Assembly: GCA_009903795.1 (NCBI GenBank)
Contig: WYER01000006.1
Location: 1-47,020, forward strand
From: Nitrososphaerota archaeon
Lineage (GTDB): Archaea > Thermoproteota > Nitrososphaeria > Conexivisphaerales > UBA164
Direction: 5' to 3'
Length of the DNA: 47,020 nt
The position numbers and the translations under genes were made by a program. The notes below the pieces were generated by a model, which was given only the letters and a program-made list of their open reading frames with translations, was not told where the DNA came from and did no database searches. Each line of letters opens with the position of its first letter. Within the stretch, counting starts at the first letter, position 1. This document shows positions 24,161 to 33,150 of the stretch, in pieces.

Positions 24161-25042
24161 ATGGATTATCTTATTGCTGGGACGCTTAATTATGACATAA
24201 CGCTTTTCGTTAAGTCGCTTCCGAAGCCAGGAGGAGAAACTAAAGTTACCAAATTAAAGAAAACTCTTGGAGGAAAGGGAGGGAACGTTGCAACCGCTTT
24301 TGCAAAGCTAGTCGGCAGAGCTTCTTTTCTTGGAGCTCTTGGGAACGATGAAGCCGCTAGGCTTCATCTTAACTACTTTAAGAACCTCAACATAAGCACA
24401 GAATACATAAAGATTTACGATGACATTGAGAGCGGAACTTCCTACGTCATTGTTGATGAAAATAGTGGCGAAAACATGATAATTTCATACCCAGGAGCAA
24501 ACTCAAGGCTTAAACCTGAAATAGTTGACGATAAGCTCCTTGATGAGCTTTCAAAAAGTAAGCTTGTGGTAGCAGCCAACGTGGTTCCGGAACTCGCTGA
24601 AAAGCTGTTCAAAAATTCTTACGGAATAAAGTTGTATATTCCAGCTACATACGTTAAAAATGCATGTTCTGTCAAAGCCGACTATTTTATAGTTAACGAA
24701 ATCGAAAGCGAATATTTAAAGGGATGCAGTGGTCCAAAAATAGTCAGGACTCTAGGAAAGAATGGCGCTGAAATAGTTGGAGAAGAGAGGATCTACGTTA
24801 AAGGAATTAACCTCGAAAAATTTGGTTTGAAGCCCAGCAGTTCAGCTGGAGCTGGCGATGCGTTTGCAGGCGCCTTTGCTGCGGCGCTAGCTTTGGGTTA
24901 TGATGAAAAGGATTCCCTACAACTTGCTAATTATGCAGCAGCTTATAAAGTTTCGCGGGACGATACAAGAGGAAGCCCTACAAAGGAAGAATTGATAAAG
25001 TTCTTGAAACTTGTTAACCCAGCGTTTAACTTTACTGGTTAA
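24161..25042 (+). CDS. PfkB/ribokinase-family sugar or nucleoside kinase
   Basis: 293 residues. The N-terminal LIAGTLNYDITLFVKSLPKPGGE, the glycine-rich substrate loop LGGKGGNVATAFAKL and the C-terminal catalytic signature SSAGAGDAFAGAFAAAL (base Asp in GAGDAF) identify the ribokinase/PfkB fold. Substrates in archaea include ribose, nucleosides, ribose 1-phosphate and 2-keto-3-deoxygluconate. Nothing visible selects among them. It lies 41 bp after the Trm5-like gene on the same strand. Confidence 0.88.
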   Translation: MDYLIAGTLNYDITLFVKSLPKPGGETKVTKLKKTLGGKGGNVATAFAKLVGRASFLGALGNDEAARLHLNYFKNLNISTEYIKIYDDIESGTSYVIVDENSGENMIISYPGANSRLKPEIVDDKLLDELSKSKLVVAANVVPELAEKLFKNSYGIKLYIPATYVKNACSVKADYFIVNEIESEYLKGCSGPKIVRTLGKNGAEIVGEERIYVKGINLEKFGLKPSSSAGAGDAFAGAFAAALALGYDEKDSLQLANYAAAYKVSRDDTRGSPTKEELIKFLKLVNPAFNFTG

Positions 25043-25195
25043 ACCAACTATATAATTTTCTTCTTTTATTAAAAAATTAAATAATTATGTTTATAAGCTA
25101 ATTCAAAGATAGGTTATTTGCGCAGTATTACTTGCCAATTGAACGCAGGCAAACGCACGAGATAAAGCTAATACAGTGCGGGAAAATATTTCAAG

Positions 25196-25271
25196 GGGGC
25201 TGTCGGCTAGCCTGGTCTAGGCTGCCAGCCTCGGGCGCTGGTGATCGCCGGTTCAAATCCGGCCAGCCCCA
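25196..25271 (+). tRNA. tRNA-Pro (CGG)
   Basis: A 76-nt cloverleaf: acceptor GGGGCTG with CAGCCCC plus discriminator A, D-arm GGCT/GGCT using two G-U pairs, anticodon arm CCAGC-CTCGGGC-GCTGG (anticodon CGG), and T-arm GCCGG-TTCAAAT-CCGGC. CCA is not encoded and no intron is seen. The remainder of the 25043-25412 gap is AT-rich with no gene. Confidence 0.96.
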
Positions 25272-25412
25272 TCAATAAAAAGGATAAAACTTTGTTAAAG
25301 TACCGCTAGAAACATAGTGATACGTACTTGGTACAGAAACGTTTCTGAAACTTTCAATGTTTTTATCTTTGACAAAAAAGCTTATTAATTGCTTATAAAA
25401 TATAAATTTTAA

Positions 25413-26294
25413 ATGTCAGTTCTGGGAGGTTTAGATACGCTGCTTGGTTATCTATTTTGGATATTCTTATTAATAATTATGATCCAACCCTGGCTTTCTA
25501 TGAGGTCTTTGCAAGCCGCAAGGCTGAGGTTGATAGCGGCAATCGAAAAAAAGTATAGGTACAGGGTTATAACAATGATACACAGACAAGAAAAGATGGG
25601 CTTTCTGGGCTTTCCTGTTTACAGATACATAGACATCGAAGACTCTGAGGCCATTATAAGAGCTATAAGGTCTACGCCCCAAAACGTACCCATAATGCTT
25701 ATTCTTCATACTCCTGGAGGCCTTGTTCTTGCGGCTTCACAGATAGCTAGGGCTCTAAAGCAGCACAAAGGAGAAAAAGTTGTGGTTGTTCCTCACTATG
25801 CAATGAGCGGTGGCACACTTATTTCAATAGCTGCAGACAAAATAATAATGGACGAAAATGCAGTTCTTGGCCCCTTAGATCCTCAGCTCGGGGGTCCGCA
25901 GGGAACTTATTACCCGGCACCTTCAATAATAAAAGCTGTGGAGATAAAGGGCAAGGATAAAGTTAGTGATGAAACTCTGATCATGGCCGATGAAGCTGAA
26001 AAAGCTTTAAAGCAAGTTAAGGATCTTGTATACGATCTTATAAGAGACAAGCTTGGTCAGGAAAGAGCACTTCAGGTCGCTGATAAGCTTGTAAACGGTT
26101 ATTATACGCATGACTATCCAATAACAGTAGAAGAGTTAAAAGAGATGGGCTTTAACGTATCAACAGATGTACCTCCTGAAGTTTACGCTCTTATGGAGCT
26201 CTATCCTCAGGCTCGAGCCTACAGACCAGGGATAGAATACCTTCCTTATCCAACAATTCCTAGCTCAAACCAGGGAGAAAAAGAGAAAAAGTGA
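25413..26294 (+). CDS. Membrane-bound serine protease of the SDH/ClpP-like family
   Basis: 293 residues. An N-terminal membrane helix (LLGYLFWIFLLIIMI) is followed by a ClpP/crotonase-fold protease domain: VITMIHRQE, LHTPGGLVLAA, and HYAMSGGTLISIAAD, in which the Ser is the expected nucleophile, then ENAVLGPLDPQLGG. This is the SDH_sah (PF01972) type of archaeal membrane protease related to SppA. The C-terminal ~25 residues (YLPYPTIPSSNQGEKEKK) are low complexity. The stop codon is only 9 bp from the 3' end of a broken TnpB on the other strand, so the natural C-terminus may have been altered by insertion. Confidence 0.85.
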   Translation: MSVLGGLDTLLGYLFWIFLLIIMIQPWLSMRSLQAARLRLIAAIEKKYRYRVITMIHRQEKMGFLGFPVYRYIDIEDSEAIIRAIRSTPQNVPIMLILHTPGGLVLAASQIARALKQHKGEKVVVVPHYAMSGGTLISIAADKIIMDENAVLGPLDPQLGGPQGTYYPAPSIIKAVEIKGKDKVSDETLIMADEAEKALKQVKDLVYDLIRDKLGQERALQVADKLVNGYYTHDYPITVEELKEMGFNVSTDVPPEVYALMELYPQARAYRPGIEYLPYPTIPSSNQGEKEKK

Positions 26295-26303
26295 ACCTGT
26301 GAA

Positions 26304-27570
26304 CTACATTGCCCTCGCGATTGGGTTTTCCCGGTTCATCGATACGCTTACGTGTGGAATACTCGCATATTCCAACATCACAGAGGCGTTTTCATCCCCG
26401 GGCGTCTCCCCTACGTTCCATAGGGAAAGCCCCTCCTTCAATATTACTATTGCTGAAGCTACATCCCTGTCGAACGTTGAGTTACAGGAGGGGCACGTGA
26501 ACTCCCTTTGAGACAGGTCAAGCTTAACGTTTGTTCTGCAAACAGGGCAAACTCCTGTCGTCTTAACGAACCTTCCTACCTCCACAGGGGTGCTAGCCTT
26601 CCTCTTCAAGGCATTGCGGATTCCCCCTATGGAGGTCTCGTAGATATTTTTGCCGAATAGCTTTTGCCACGAATGTATGTCGTCATCTTGAAATACAACT
26701 TTTGAGTAGTTTTTCGTTACGAAGTGGACAACCTTGTTTATTAGATCACGCTTCTTTTTATTCTGTTTCTCGAATTCGCGTTTAATCTTCAAAAGTAACT
26801 TTTCTTTGTTTTTTGATCCAGGTTTTGCTCTAGAAAAGAAGTGATAAAGTCTCCTTAGTCTTTTGCTCATAGGCACTAAATATTGAATTTTGACCCCATT
26901 TGAGAAGGTTATTTGGTTCTTCACGCCTAGGTCTATGCCTATGGCTTTTCTTTTTTACATTTTTCTTCTTTAGTCAGAAAGCATGTAACGTATAAATAGT
27001 AATCTCCGTTCCTTTCTACTAGGTTTGCTGAAGAAAGCTCTGCGTTCTCAGGTATCTGATCTAACCCAGATACCTTAAAGTTCCCAATGCCTTGTATGTG
27101 AACCATTTTATTGTCATTTTTCACCCAATAAGTCACTCCGTACTGCATCAAAGGAATTGAATGCACGGCCTTTACGAATTTTATCTTCCCAACCTTCACA
27201 CCTTTTTCCTTTAACTTTGAAAGAGCTATCACGTTGTCCTGAAGCCTTTTTATCAGGGCTTGTTTCATTTGAGATGAAAGCACTTGAATTTCCCTTTCCT
27301 CAAACGCATTGCATACCTTGACAGGAACCGTTTTTACTTTGTAGTCCGCATGTGATTTGAAGTTAAGTATTCCGTTTGCAATGATGTAATTAGTAAACCA
27401 TTTAGCCTCAAGAAAGAGGCGGTTAAGGATTGCAAGCTTTGTTTTGGAGATCTTGCTTTTATCAAATTTCAGCTCGAAAGTTTTTGCCTATTGAGTCCTT
27501 CTTCTAATTAAGGTTTGTTTCCTCTTCTCCCTGATCTTGGCATTCTTCTCTAAGTTGGCACTAACAATTT
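26304..27570 (-). pseudogene. tnpB: Broken TnpB (IS200/IS605 family), most complete copy
   Basis: On the minus strand a TnpB of about 410 codons is readable from near 27570 to the TAG at 26304. It shows REKRKQTL...AKTFELKFDKSK at the N-terminus, FLEAKWFTNYI, AIGIDLGVKNQITFSNG (RuvC-I Asp), VVFQDDDIHSWQ (RuvC-II region), a zinc ribbon with CPVC and CPSC, and FDRDVASA (RuvC-III Asp). Lesions are an amber codon at 27488-27490, no in-frame start upstream and a one-base frameshift near the A6 run (minus strand) at 26951-26956. No TnpA is adjacent. TnpB is the RNA-guided nuclease of these elements. This copy cannot make a full protein. Confidence 0.85.
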
Positions 27571-27627
27571 AATGTTTTTCTTTATATAAAAACCTGCTGT
27601 AAGGGGCTATCTAAATATCACGGAGAG

Positions 27628-27645
27628 GGACTTTCGCCTCTTAAC
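27628..27645 (-). repeat. Conserved 5'-end motif of the TnpB element, copy 1
   Basis: GGACTTTCGCCTCTTAAC here and GGACTTTCACCCCCTAAC at 42225-42242 are nearly identical and lie at the same side (5') of TnpB sequences of the same family. The motif is therefore probably part of the element's left end. A small GAGG/CCTC stem is possible around this copy. Confidence 0.45.
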
Positions 27646-27654
27646 CCCAAAAAG

Positions 27655-28143
27655 TTAAATTATTTTTGACCTAGTTTTTTTAAGAAGCTCAGAATACCAA
27701 TCTGGAACTTTGAATTCTTTAACAACTCTTTCGTATGAGTATGGTTTTATATCAAGTATTGGCGTCTCGTTAAAAAGATCAAGCCCTTTTACTGTAATGA
27801 CATTTTTGTCTATTTTAATTATCTCTGCTATGCTCAGACCTATAGGGTTTGGTCTGGCTGGAGAATCAACAGCAAAAACTCCAACTTCTGGAAGTTCTTC
27901 TAACTTTAGTCCGTACTTGGTTAACCTTCTTGGCTTAACCTTAAGCACACCGATTTCAAAATCCCTCAGTTTGTTTAAATATGAAATTACCAAAATGTGC
28001 GAATAACCTTCCAGACCCTGTAAACCATCTATGTATTCTTCTTTTATTATTATCTTTGAGATGACGTTTCCGTTCGCTTTTCTTATATCTTCATCGCTCA
28101 TCTCAGTTTTTACATATCCTATTGGATCAAAGCATATGTTCAT
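27655..28143 (-). CDS. trmO: TrmO-like tRNA t6A37 N6-methyltransferase (TsaA family)
   Basis: 162 residues. N-terminal PIGYVKTE, central IDGLQGLEGYSHILVISYLN, VFAVDSPARPNPIGLSIAEI and ILDIKPYS are the conserved motifs of the TsaA/TrmO beta-barrel SAM-dependent methyltransferases, which methylate t6A at position 37 of threonine tRNAs. The normal first motif is complete and the start ATG fits the family. The gene lies directly upstream (in its own sense) of the broken TnpB element, 75 bp from its N-terminal region. Confidence 0.9.
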   Translation of the reverse strand: MNICFDPIGYVKTEMSDEDIRKANGNVISKIIIKEEYIDGLQGLEGYSHILVISYLNKLRDFEIGVLKVKPRRLTKYGLKLEELPEVGVFAVDSPARPNPIGLSIAEIIKIDKNVITVKGLDLFNETPILDIKPYSYERVVKEFKVPDWYSELLKKTRSKII

Positions 28144-28218
28144 ATGTAAAAACCTTTACAAAAAGCCATAAATTTAAATTTATACGCTTTTTAACGTATT
28201 AACTAGAGAAGGTCTATA

Positions 28219-28899
28219 ATGTTCAAGTCTTCATTACCGCTTATAGTTGAACTTTCAAAGAATGATCCTGAGCTGGCATCAGCTTCGCAGGAAGGAGGCG
28301 CGGACGCTGTTCTTCTTCAGATTCTGTCTCAGAAACAAAATTACATAATAGGATCTTTGGATGATGAGTTTGAGAATATAAAAAACGTGCTTGAAAAAGT
28401 TACCGTTAAAAAAGGAATTCTTCTTGGTGATGTAAGAAGCGTAAACAGAGAGGAATGGGTTCAGATAAAAAGTTTCAACTTTGATTTTATAGTGGTATAC
28501 CCTTCTACAGCACCAATATTTTTGTTGGAATCAAACATTCCGATATTTATAAACATACAGACCGGTTTACCTATTGAATATTACAGAGCGCTAAGCCACT
28601 TACCATCGGTGGAAGGTTTTATATACGGACCCTTAACACAGAACAGACTTGAATCTTCGTTCAATTTTATCGATTTAGCAGTGATTGAGCTTCTTTCATC
28701 TAGTTTGTCAAAGCCAGTTTATTTTAGATCGCTTAATGAACTAAAAAATGACGAAGTAATGCTTTTAATAAAGAGAGGAGTTTCAGGAATAATAATCGAT
28801 CCCTACTCAATTGGGCTCATGGATCCCAATGATGTAAAAGAAGCCGTCAGCAGTTATAAGAAAATAATAGATCAGAACGCATATAAGTTCTGGATGTAA
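28219..28899 (+). CDS. TIM-barrel-like protein of unknown function
   Basis: 226 residues. Alternating strands and helices with motifs such as PLIVELSKNDPELASASQEGGADAV, FDFIVVYPS, IPIFINIQTG and a final RGVSGIIIDPYSIGLMDP suggest a (beta/alpha)8 barrel with a C-terminal phosphate-binding type loop. It resembles uncharacterised archaeal TIM-barrel proteins. No catalytic motif is recognised. The gene is divergent from trmO with 75 bp between starts. Confidence 0.7.
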   Translation: MFKSSLPLIVELSKNDPELASASQEGGADAVLLQILSQKQNYIIGSLDDEFENIKNVLEKVTVKKGILLGDVRSVNREEWVQIKSFNFDFIVVYPSTAPIFLLESNIPIFINIQTGLPIEYYRALSHLPSVEGFIYGPLTQNRLESSFNFIDLAVIELLSSSLSKPVYFRSLNELKNDEVMLLIKRGVSGIIIDPYSIGLMDPNDVKEAVSSYKKIIDQNAYKFWM

Positions 28900-28941
28900 A
28901 GCCTCTTTTATTGTCGATTTTTCACTTTTGGCTTAGTGTCG

Positions 28942-29290
28942 TTAAATTCCAAAATTAAATTTTATTGGCGTCATTTTTAAATTATTGGATATTAAGAAAG
29001 GTTTTAATCTAAGTGCACGTAGGCACGCCTTAGCATACCTATCGTACGCGTAGAGCTTGGGCTTCACAACTTCATGCAACTCCATCACGAGTTCATCGGG
29101 AGTCTTCCGCTCCGCCCCTGTCTCGACGTACCCACCTATTCATATGCCTTCCACTTTACTGAAGACATCATGGGGAACGCCGACCATCTTCAGTCCTCAT
29201 CCCCATGTGTTTGCACGTACCCCTCCTTTTCTCTTTCTAAAGGAGGTCTTGGGTCTTTGCTACCACCCTACTGCCCGTGCACACAAATTG
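28942..29290 (-). pseudogene. GC-richer coding relic of unknown family
   Basis: The stretch is visibly richer in G and C than its surroundings. On the minus strand one frame reads MVGVPHDVFSKVEGI (ATG at 29185-29187), a TGA at 29140-29142, then IGGYVETGAERKTPDELVMEL and PKLYAYDRYAKACLRAL, ending at TAA 28942-28944. The amino-acid composition looks protein-like across the TGA, so a longer gene has probably decayed here. I do not recognise the family. Shorter overlapping plus-strand reading frames in the same place look like shadows. The rest of the 28900-29594 gap shows no gene. Confidence 0.4.
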
Positions 29291-29594
29291 TTCATATCCA
29301 GAAATACATATAAACTATCTATTTTGAAACTGTTTATGACGGCGGTGCTCTCCTTATTTATTGATTTTCGTGGTTTTGCTCAAAACCATCAGCCTCCGCT
29401 TACACAGAGTCAGCTACCATCGAAAAGAGAGAACAGGTAAAATGGCTCTGTTTTAGCAGAGATATATTTTATTGAAACAAATATAAGCACTAAATTCAAG
29501 GCCAATGTTATGTTATAGCTCTTGTATGCGAAAATTTATGGCCAAAACCGCGTTTCCTTAAAACTTTATAGCTTGACAATACATAAATTATTAT

Positions 29595-30206
29595 ATGAAG
29601 ATTGCAGATGGGTTATTTGTAATTGATGGAACCAATGCAAACGTTTACGTATTTAAAATCGGCAATAAGGTTTTTCAGGTTGACAGCGCTTTAAAGGGAC
29701 AGTTTAACAAAATCAGGTCATTTTACGAGTCTAACGGCTTAAAGCCTGACGTTGTTCTGATCACCCATGCACACCCTGATCACATAGGCGAACTGCCAAA
29801 GACGGTAAACCTTTATTCGCCAAAAGTTTACGCTCACGGGCTTGACCTAAAAGTTATAAGGGGAGAAGCGAAACTGCCTTCAAAATCTTTCTTGGCTTCA
29901 GTTTTTTCTGCTTTTTATAGGGTAGCGCCTGTAAAGGATGCTGATGATACAGCTAAATTAACAAATGAGGTCACTGTAATTGAAACTCCAGGGCATACGC
30001 CTGGCAGCGTGAGCTATATGATTGAACTTAACGGTGAAAAGTTCATATTTGTAGGAGATGCTGCATTCGAAAAGGACGGTAGATTGTACGTTAACAAGAG
30101 GTTCAGTTTAGATTATCTTTTGGCTGAAGAATCGCTTAAAAAGATAGAATCGTTAAAACCAATAACAGTCCTTCCAGGGCACGGCAAACCAGTTAAGCTT
30201 GTATGA
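29595..30206 (+). CDS. Metallo-beta-lactamase-fold hydrolase
   Basis: 203 residues. The dinuclear metal motif THAHPDHIGEL (HxHxDH) lies near residue 57, followed by ETPGHTPGSVSYM (His), FVGDAAFE (Asp) and VLPGHGKPV (His). The compact size without extra domains fits the glyoxalase II-like branch of small archaeal hydrolases. The substrate is unknown. The start is the ATG at 29595, with AT-rich sequence just upstream. Confidence 0.9.
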   Translation: MKIADGLFVIDGTNANVYVFKIGNKVFQVDSALKGQFNKIRSFYESNGLKPDVVLITHAHPDHIGELPKTVNLYSPKVYAHGLDLKVIRGEAKLPSKSFLASVFSAFYRVAPVKDADDTAKLTNEVTVIETPGHTPGSVSYMIELNGEKFIFVGDAAFEKDGRLYVNKRFSLDYLLAEESLKKIESLKPITVLPGHGKPVKLV

Positions 30207-30389
30207 TAAAGTTAACGACGAGCCTCGCCTCTTCTAGGACGGATAGGAGGGCAAATTTTCAATTTTTTGAAAAGTTTATCCCAAGGTTATCTTTCAGAGC
30301 TTTAGAACAGAGTTTGTACAGCTCGCAAATTTTCTATTGGGCCTTTATCTGGTTCATATATTAAACCGTTAAAACAGATGAGACCACTA

Positions 30390-30452
30390 ATAAATTTCCT
30401 CAGAAGAGTGAAATTTTATACTTGCGGGAGTACTCAAATAATCGAAAAATTT
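30390..30452 (+). repeat. 60-bp interspersed repeat, copy 2
   Basis: Second copy of the repeat at 13063-13122, with the exact core AAATTTTATACTTG and similar flanks. It lies immediately upstream of the SDR gene and overlaps its promoter region, so transcription of that gene may start near or inside it. Confidence 0.45.
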
Positions 30453-30477
30453 AATATTAAGTATTATATTATTAAAT

Positions 30478-31272
30478 ATGATGAGTGGAAAATTAGATGG
30501 AAGGGTGGTTGTAGTAACTGGCGGAGCCATGGGTATAGGAAAAGCTACTGCAATTGCTGCTGCAAAAGAGGGGGCAATAGTTGCTGTATGTGACGTTAAT
30601 GAGGTAGAGGGCAAAAAAACCGTTGATGAAATTAACAAAGCAGGCGGAAAGGCTAAGTTCTACTTTTTGGATGTATCGAACGAGCAGCAGGTCAAGGCAG
30701 TTTGTGAACAGATAGGAAAAGAGCTTGGCGACATATATGGATTGGTAAACAACGCAGGCATAGGAGGAGTCAACAAACCGACTCACGAAATGACACTGGA
30801 AGAATGGAATAAAGTGATGAATGTAAACGTAAATGGTGTATTCCTGTGCACGAAATACGCTGTACCATACATGATAAAGAACAGAGCTGGCAGTATAGTT
30901 AACATGTCGTCCGTAGCTGGATTGATCGGTTCAGGGGGTATTCCTTCCTCCTATCATGCTTCAAAGGGCGCTGTAAGGCTTATGACAAAGAATGACGCGC
31001 TTTTTTATGCAAAATATAACATAAGGGTTAACTCTGTGCATCCCGGGTTCATAGACACTCCAATGGTTGCTAAATTTGCTGAAAGCACAGGAAACAAAGA
31101 AGCCGCTTATGAGGCTTTAAAGAAGCTGCACCCGCTGGGAAGAGTTGGAAAACCGGAGGAAGTAGCTAGCGTAATTGTCTTCCTGCTTTCAGACGATTCC
31201 TCATTCATGACAGGTTCAGAAGTGGTAGTTGACGGAGGACTCGCGGCAGGGGTGCCGTTAACGTTAACTTAA
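30478..31272 (+). CDS. Short-chain dehydrogenase/reductase
   Basis: 264 residues of a classical SDR: TGGAMGIGKATA (NAD(P) binding), D in CDVNEVEG at the end of beta 2, LVNNAGIGG, catalytic Ser in NMSSVAGL, YHASK (Tyr and Lys), and a C-terminal MTGSEVVVDGGL. The Asp after beta 2 favours NAD(H). Close relatives reduce 3-oxoacyl groups or oxidise sugars and alcohols. Two adjacent ATGs (30478 and 30481) can serve as start. Upstream lies the 60-bp repeat, and downstream a long stretch of dead transposons. Confidence 0.92.
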   Translation: MMSGKLDGRVVVVTGGAMGIGKATAIAAAKEGAIVAVCDVNEVEGKKTVDEINKAGGKAKFYFLDVSNEQQVKAVCEQIGKELGDIYGLVNNAGIGGVNKPTHEMTLEEWNKVMNVNVNGVFLCTKYAVPYMIKNRAGSIVNMSSVAGLIGSGGIPSSYHASKGAVRLMTKNDALFYAKYNIRVNSVHPGFIDTPMVAKFAESTGNKEAAYEALKKLHPLGRVGKPEEVASVIVFLLSDDSSFMTGSEVVVDGGLAAGVPLTLT

Positions 31273-31289
31273 GCTCATAACCTGTTCAC

Positions 31290-31830
31290 CTCATGCTTGC
31301 AATTAAAAAAATGGGCTTAATCCATTCATACAGCTGTTCATTTGATAATGGCGCTTTACCAATTTCCTCCTTCGTGAATACATAGTTATAGAAGAACCTT
31401 AAGGCTTTGAACAAGTTCTTTACATTGCTAAATTTTGGCTTTATGCGCGTTCTTAAAAGCTTCTATCCTGTACTTTATATATTCATTCATCCTTCCATGA
31501 GGTTCTTCAAACTTTGTTCATATACCACATGCTATACCCTTTCAAGCATCATGTCATAAAAGCTCCTTCTTTATAAACAGTCTTCCTACAAACTTCCTTA
31601 GGAAAGTTTTTAGTTGAGGTTCGTATGCTACCCCTAGCTTTCTTCCAACTAAAGTTTATTTCAGTTTCATCAATAAATATTGAATTGACATCGTGTTTGT
31701 CAACGTCAAAGGAGTCATACTAAAGAATACTTCTGAATCCATTTCCATATTGCAACATGGCTTCTCTTGATTATTGGCTCGAGTACATGGGAAGCCCTTC
31801 TTAAGCTCAAACTGGAGTATCTTATCCCGA
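31290..31830 (-). pseudogene. Decayed IS6-like DDE transposase, copy 2
   Basis: Homologous to 18405-18970 over its whole length. Shared blocks include the sequence around the IDET catalytic motif (TTTATTTCAGTTTCATCAAT on the plus strand in both), GAGTACATGGGAAGC and CTCAAACTGGAG near the N-terminal end, and TAGTTATAGAAGAACCT versus CAGTTATAGAAGAACCT near the C-terminal end. Multiple stops and indels disrupt all frames. The two copies differ by many substitutions and several deletions, so the insertions are old. Confidence 0.62.
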
Positions 31831-31910
31831 AATTATTACATACCCTTAGATATTTAAAAAATAAAAGTTATTTGAGTGATTTTTGGATAAGCATAGTTAA
31901 AAAATACAGG

Positions 31911-32842
31911 ATGAGAAGACTTAGCAATGAACAGATAGAGTAGATAATAAAAGCAAAGGTTAATGGTAAGCTAACCAATAAAGAGATAGCAGATGTGCAG
32001 GGTATATATCAATTAGCAGAGTGCAACAGCTTTATAGAGAGTACAAAAGTACAGGGGTTATTCATGTTCAGAAAAGAGCTGGAAGACATAAAAGGCCTGT
32101 TCCTGAGAGTGTTAGGAATGAAATCGTTGAGCTGCACAGAAAATACAGAATTAGCACAAGCTATATCGGCAAAATCCTCAAAGCGAAAGGATTACACATC
32201 AGAAATGAAAAGATCAACCAAGTCCTTAAGGAGGCTGGCTTTGCAATGAGTGAGCCTAAAAAGTGGCACAGAAAGAAGTGGATAAGGTATGAAAGAGAAT
32301 GCTCAAACTCATTGTAGCACGTTGATTGGCACGAAATAAAGGATCCTAGGTGGAAAGGTCTATGGTTAATAGTTTATGAAGATGATTCTTCTAGGTTTAT
32401 AGTTGGCTATGGCGTTTATCCAACTCCGAAATCTAAGTACTTAGTTGATGTATTGAAGAAGGCAATAGAAAAGTACGGCAAGCCTGAGGAGATTTTATCA
32501 GATCACGGAACAACTTTCTATGCTGTTGAATCAGATGAAAGGGATAAAGGACTAACTGATTTTGAAAAGTTCTTGATAAAGGAGAAGATAACTTTGATAG
32601 TTGACAGGGTTGATCATCCTCAGACAAACGGAAAGGTTGAGAAGTTCTTCGACATATTTGAGAAGAAGGTAAAGTTCTTTGATTCTGTTGATTAATTCAT
32701 GAATTGGTACAACTCCATAAGGCCACATGGAGCCTTTGGCATTGAAAGGCTTGAAACTCCAGCAATGATCTTCTACAAGAGGCTTCCCAAAAAGGAGATC
32801 ATTGATCAATCATTCTTTGATATGCTGGAGAGGGGAGTGTAA
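31911..32842 (+). pseudogene. Broken IS481-like transposase (integrase core)
   Basis: About 310 codons from the ATG at 31911 to TAA at 32840-32842. An N-terminal HTH (RRLSNEQIE, LTNKEIADVQGIS) and a second one (VQKRAGRHKRPVPESVRNEI) precede the integrase core. The DDE residues are seen in HVDWHEIKD, ILSDHGTTF and NGKVEKFFD. Lesions are in-frame stops after RLSNEQIE, before HVDWHE and after FDSVD, plus a frameshift near 32010. The C-terminal part (WYNSIRPHGAFG) is otherwise well preserved, so the element died more recently than its IS6-like neighbour. No clear terminal repeats were identified. Confidence 0.78.
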
Positions 32843-33113
32843 TAATTTGGGAATAAAACAAGCAAAGATAGCGTTTAAAATCTTATTTAAAAATCTGTTA
32901 TAATGTAGCAAAAAACTCAAAAACAAGAAAGGTTTTGATTTACTATCATATATTTGATGTTTTTATTGGCAAGTAATATTATTAAAGGGATATAACCCTT
33001 AAGATCTTAAGAACTTTTGACCACTTTAAGTTGAAAATGTTATTAAAGATCTTTATTATAGAAATGACCAGCTATTTTAAAAATTGCTCTTGCGTTTAAC
33101 ATTTAAGAAAAGA

Positions 33114-33138
33114 TTAAACGTTTATATAAACGGTTTAA
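33114..33138. promoter_or_regulatory. Palindromic promoter of the GNAT gene
   Basis: The perfect palindrome CGTTTATATAAACG (33119-33132) lies inside a longer near-palindrome (TTAAACG to CGGTTTAA) and contains the TATA box TTTATATAAA 21-30 nt before the ATG at 33151. A repressor dimer bound here would block TBP. The remainder of the 32843-33150 gap is AT-rich and holds no gene. Confidence 0.4.
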
Positions 33139-33150
33139 AAAATATGGCAT

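Noticed and set aside
26939-26960. Programmed -1 frameshift in TnpB at the A6 run
   Set aside because: The A AAA AAG heptamer is not in the phase required for classical slippage, and the same gene also has an amber codon and no start, so decay explains it better.
29057-29440. Plus-strand reading frames of 79 and 127 codons
   Set aside because: Composition is rich in Pro, Ser, Thr and His without domain character, and the opposite strand has the more protein-like frame. Treated as shadows.
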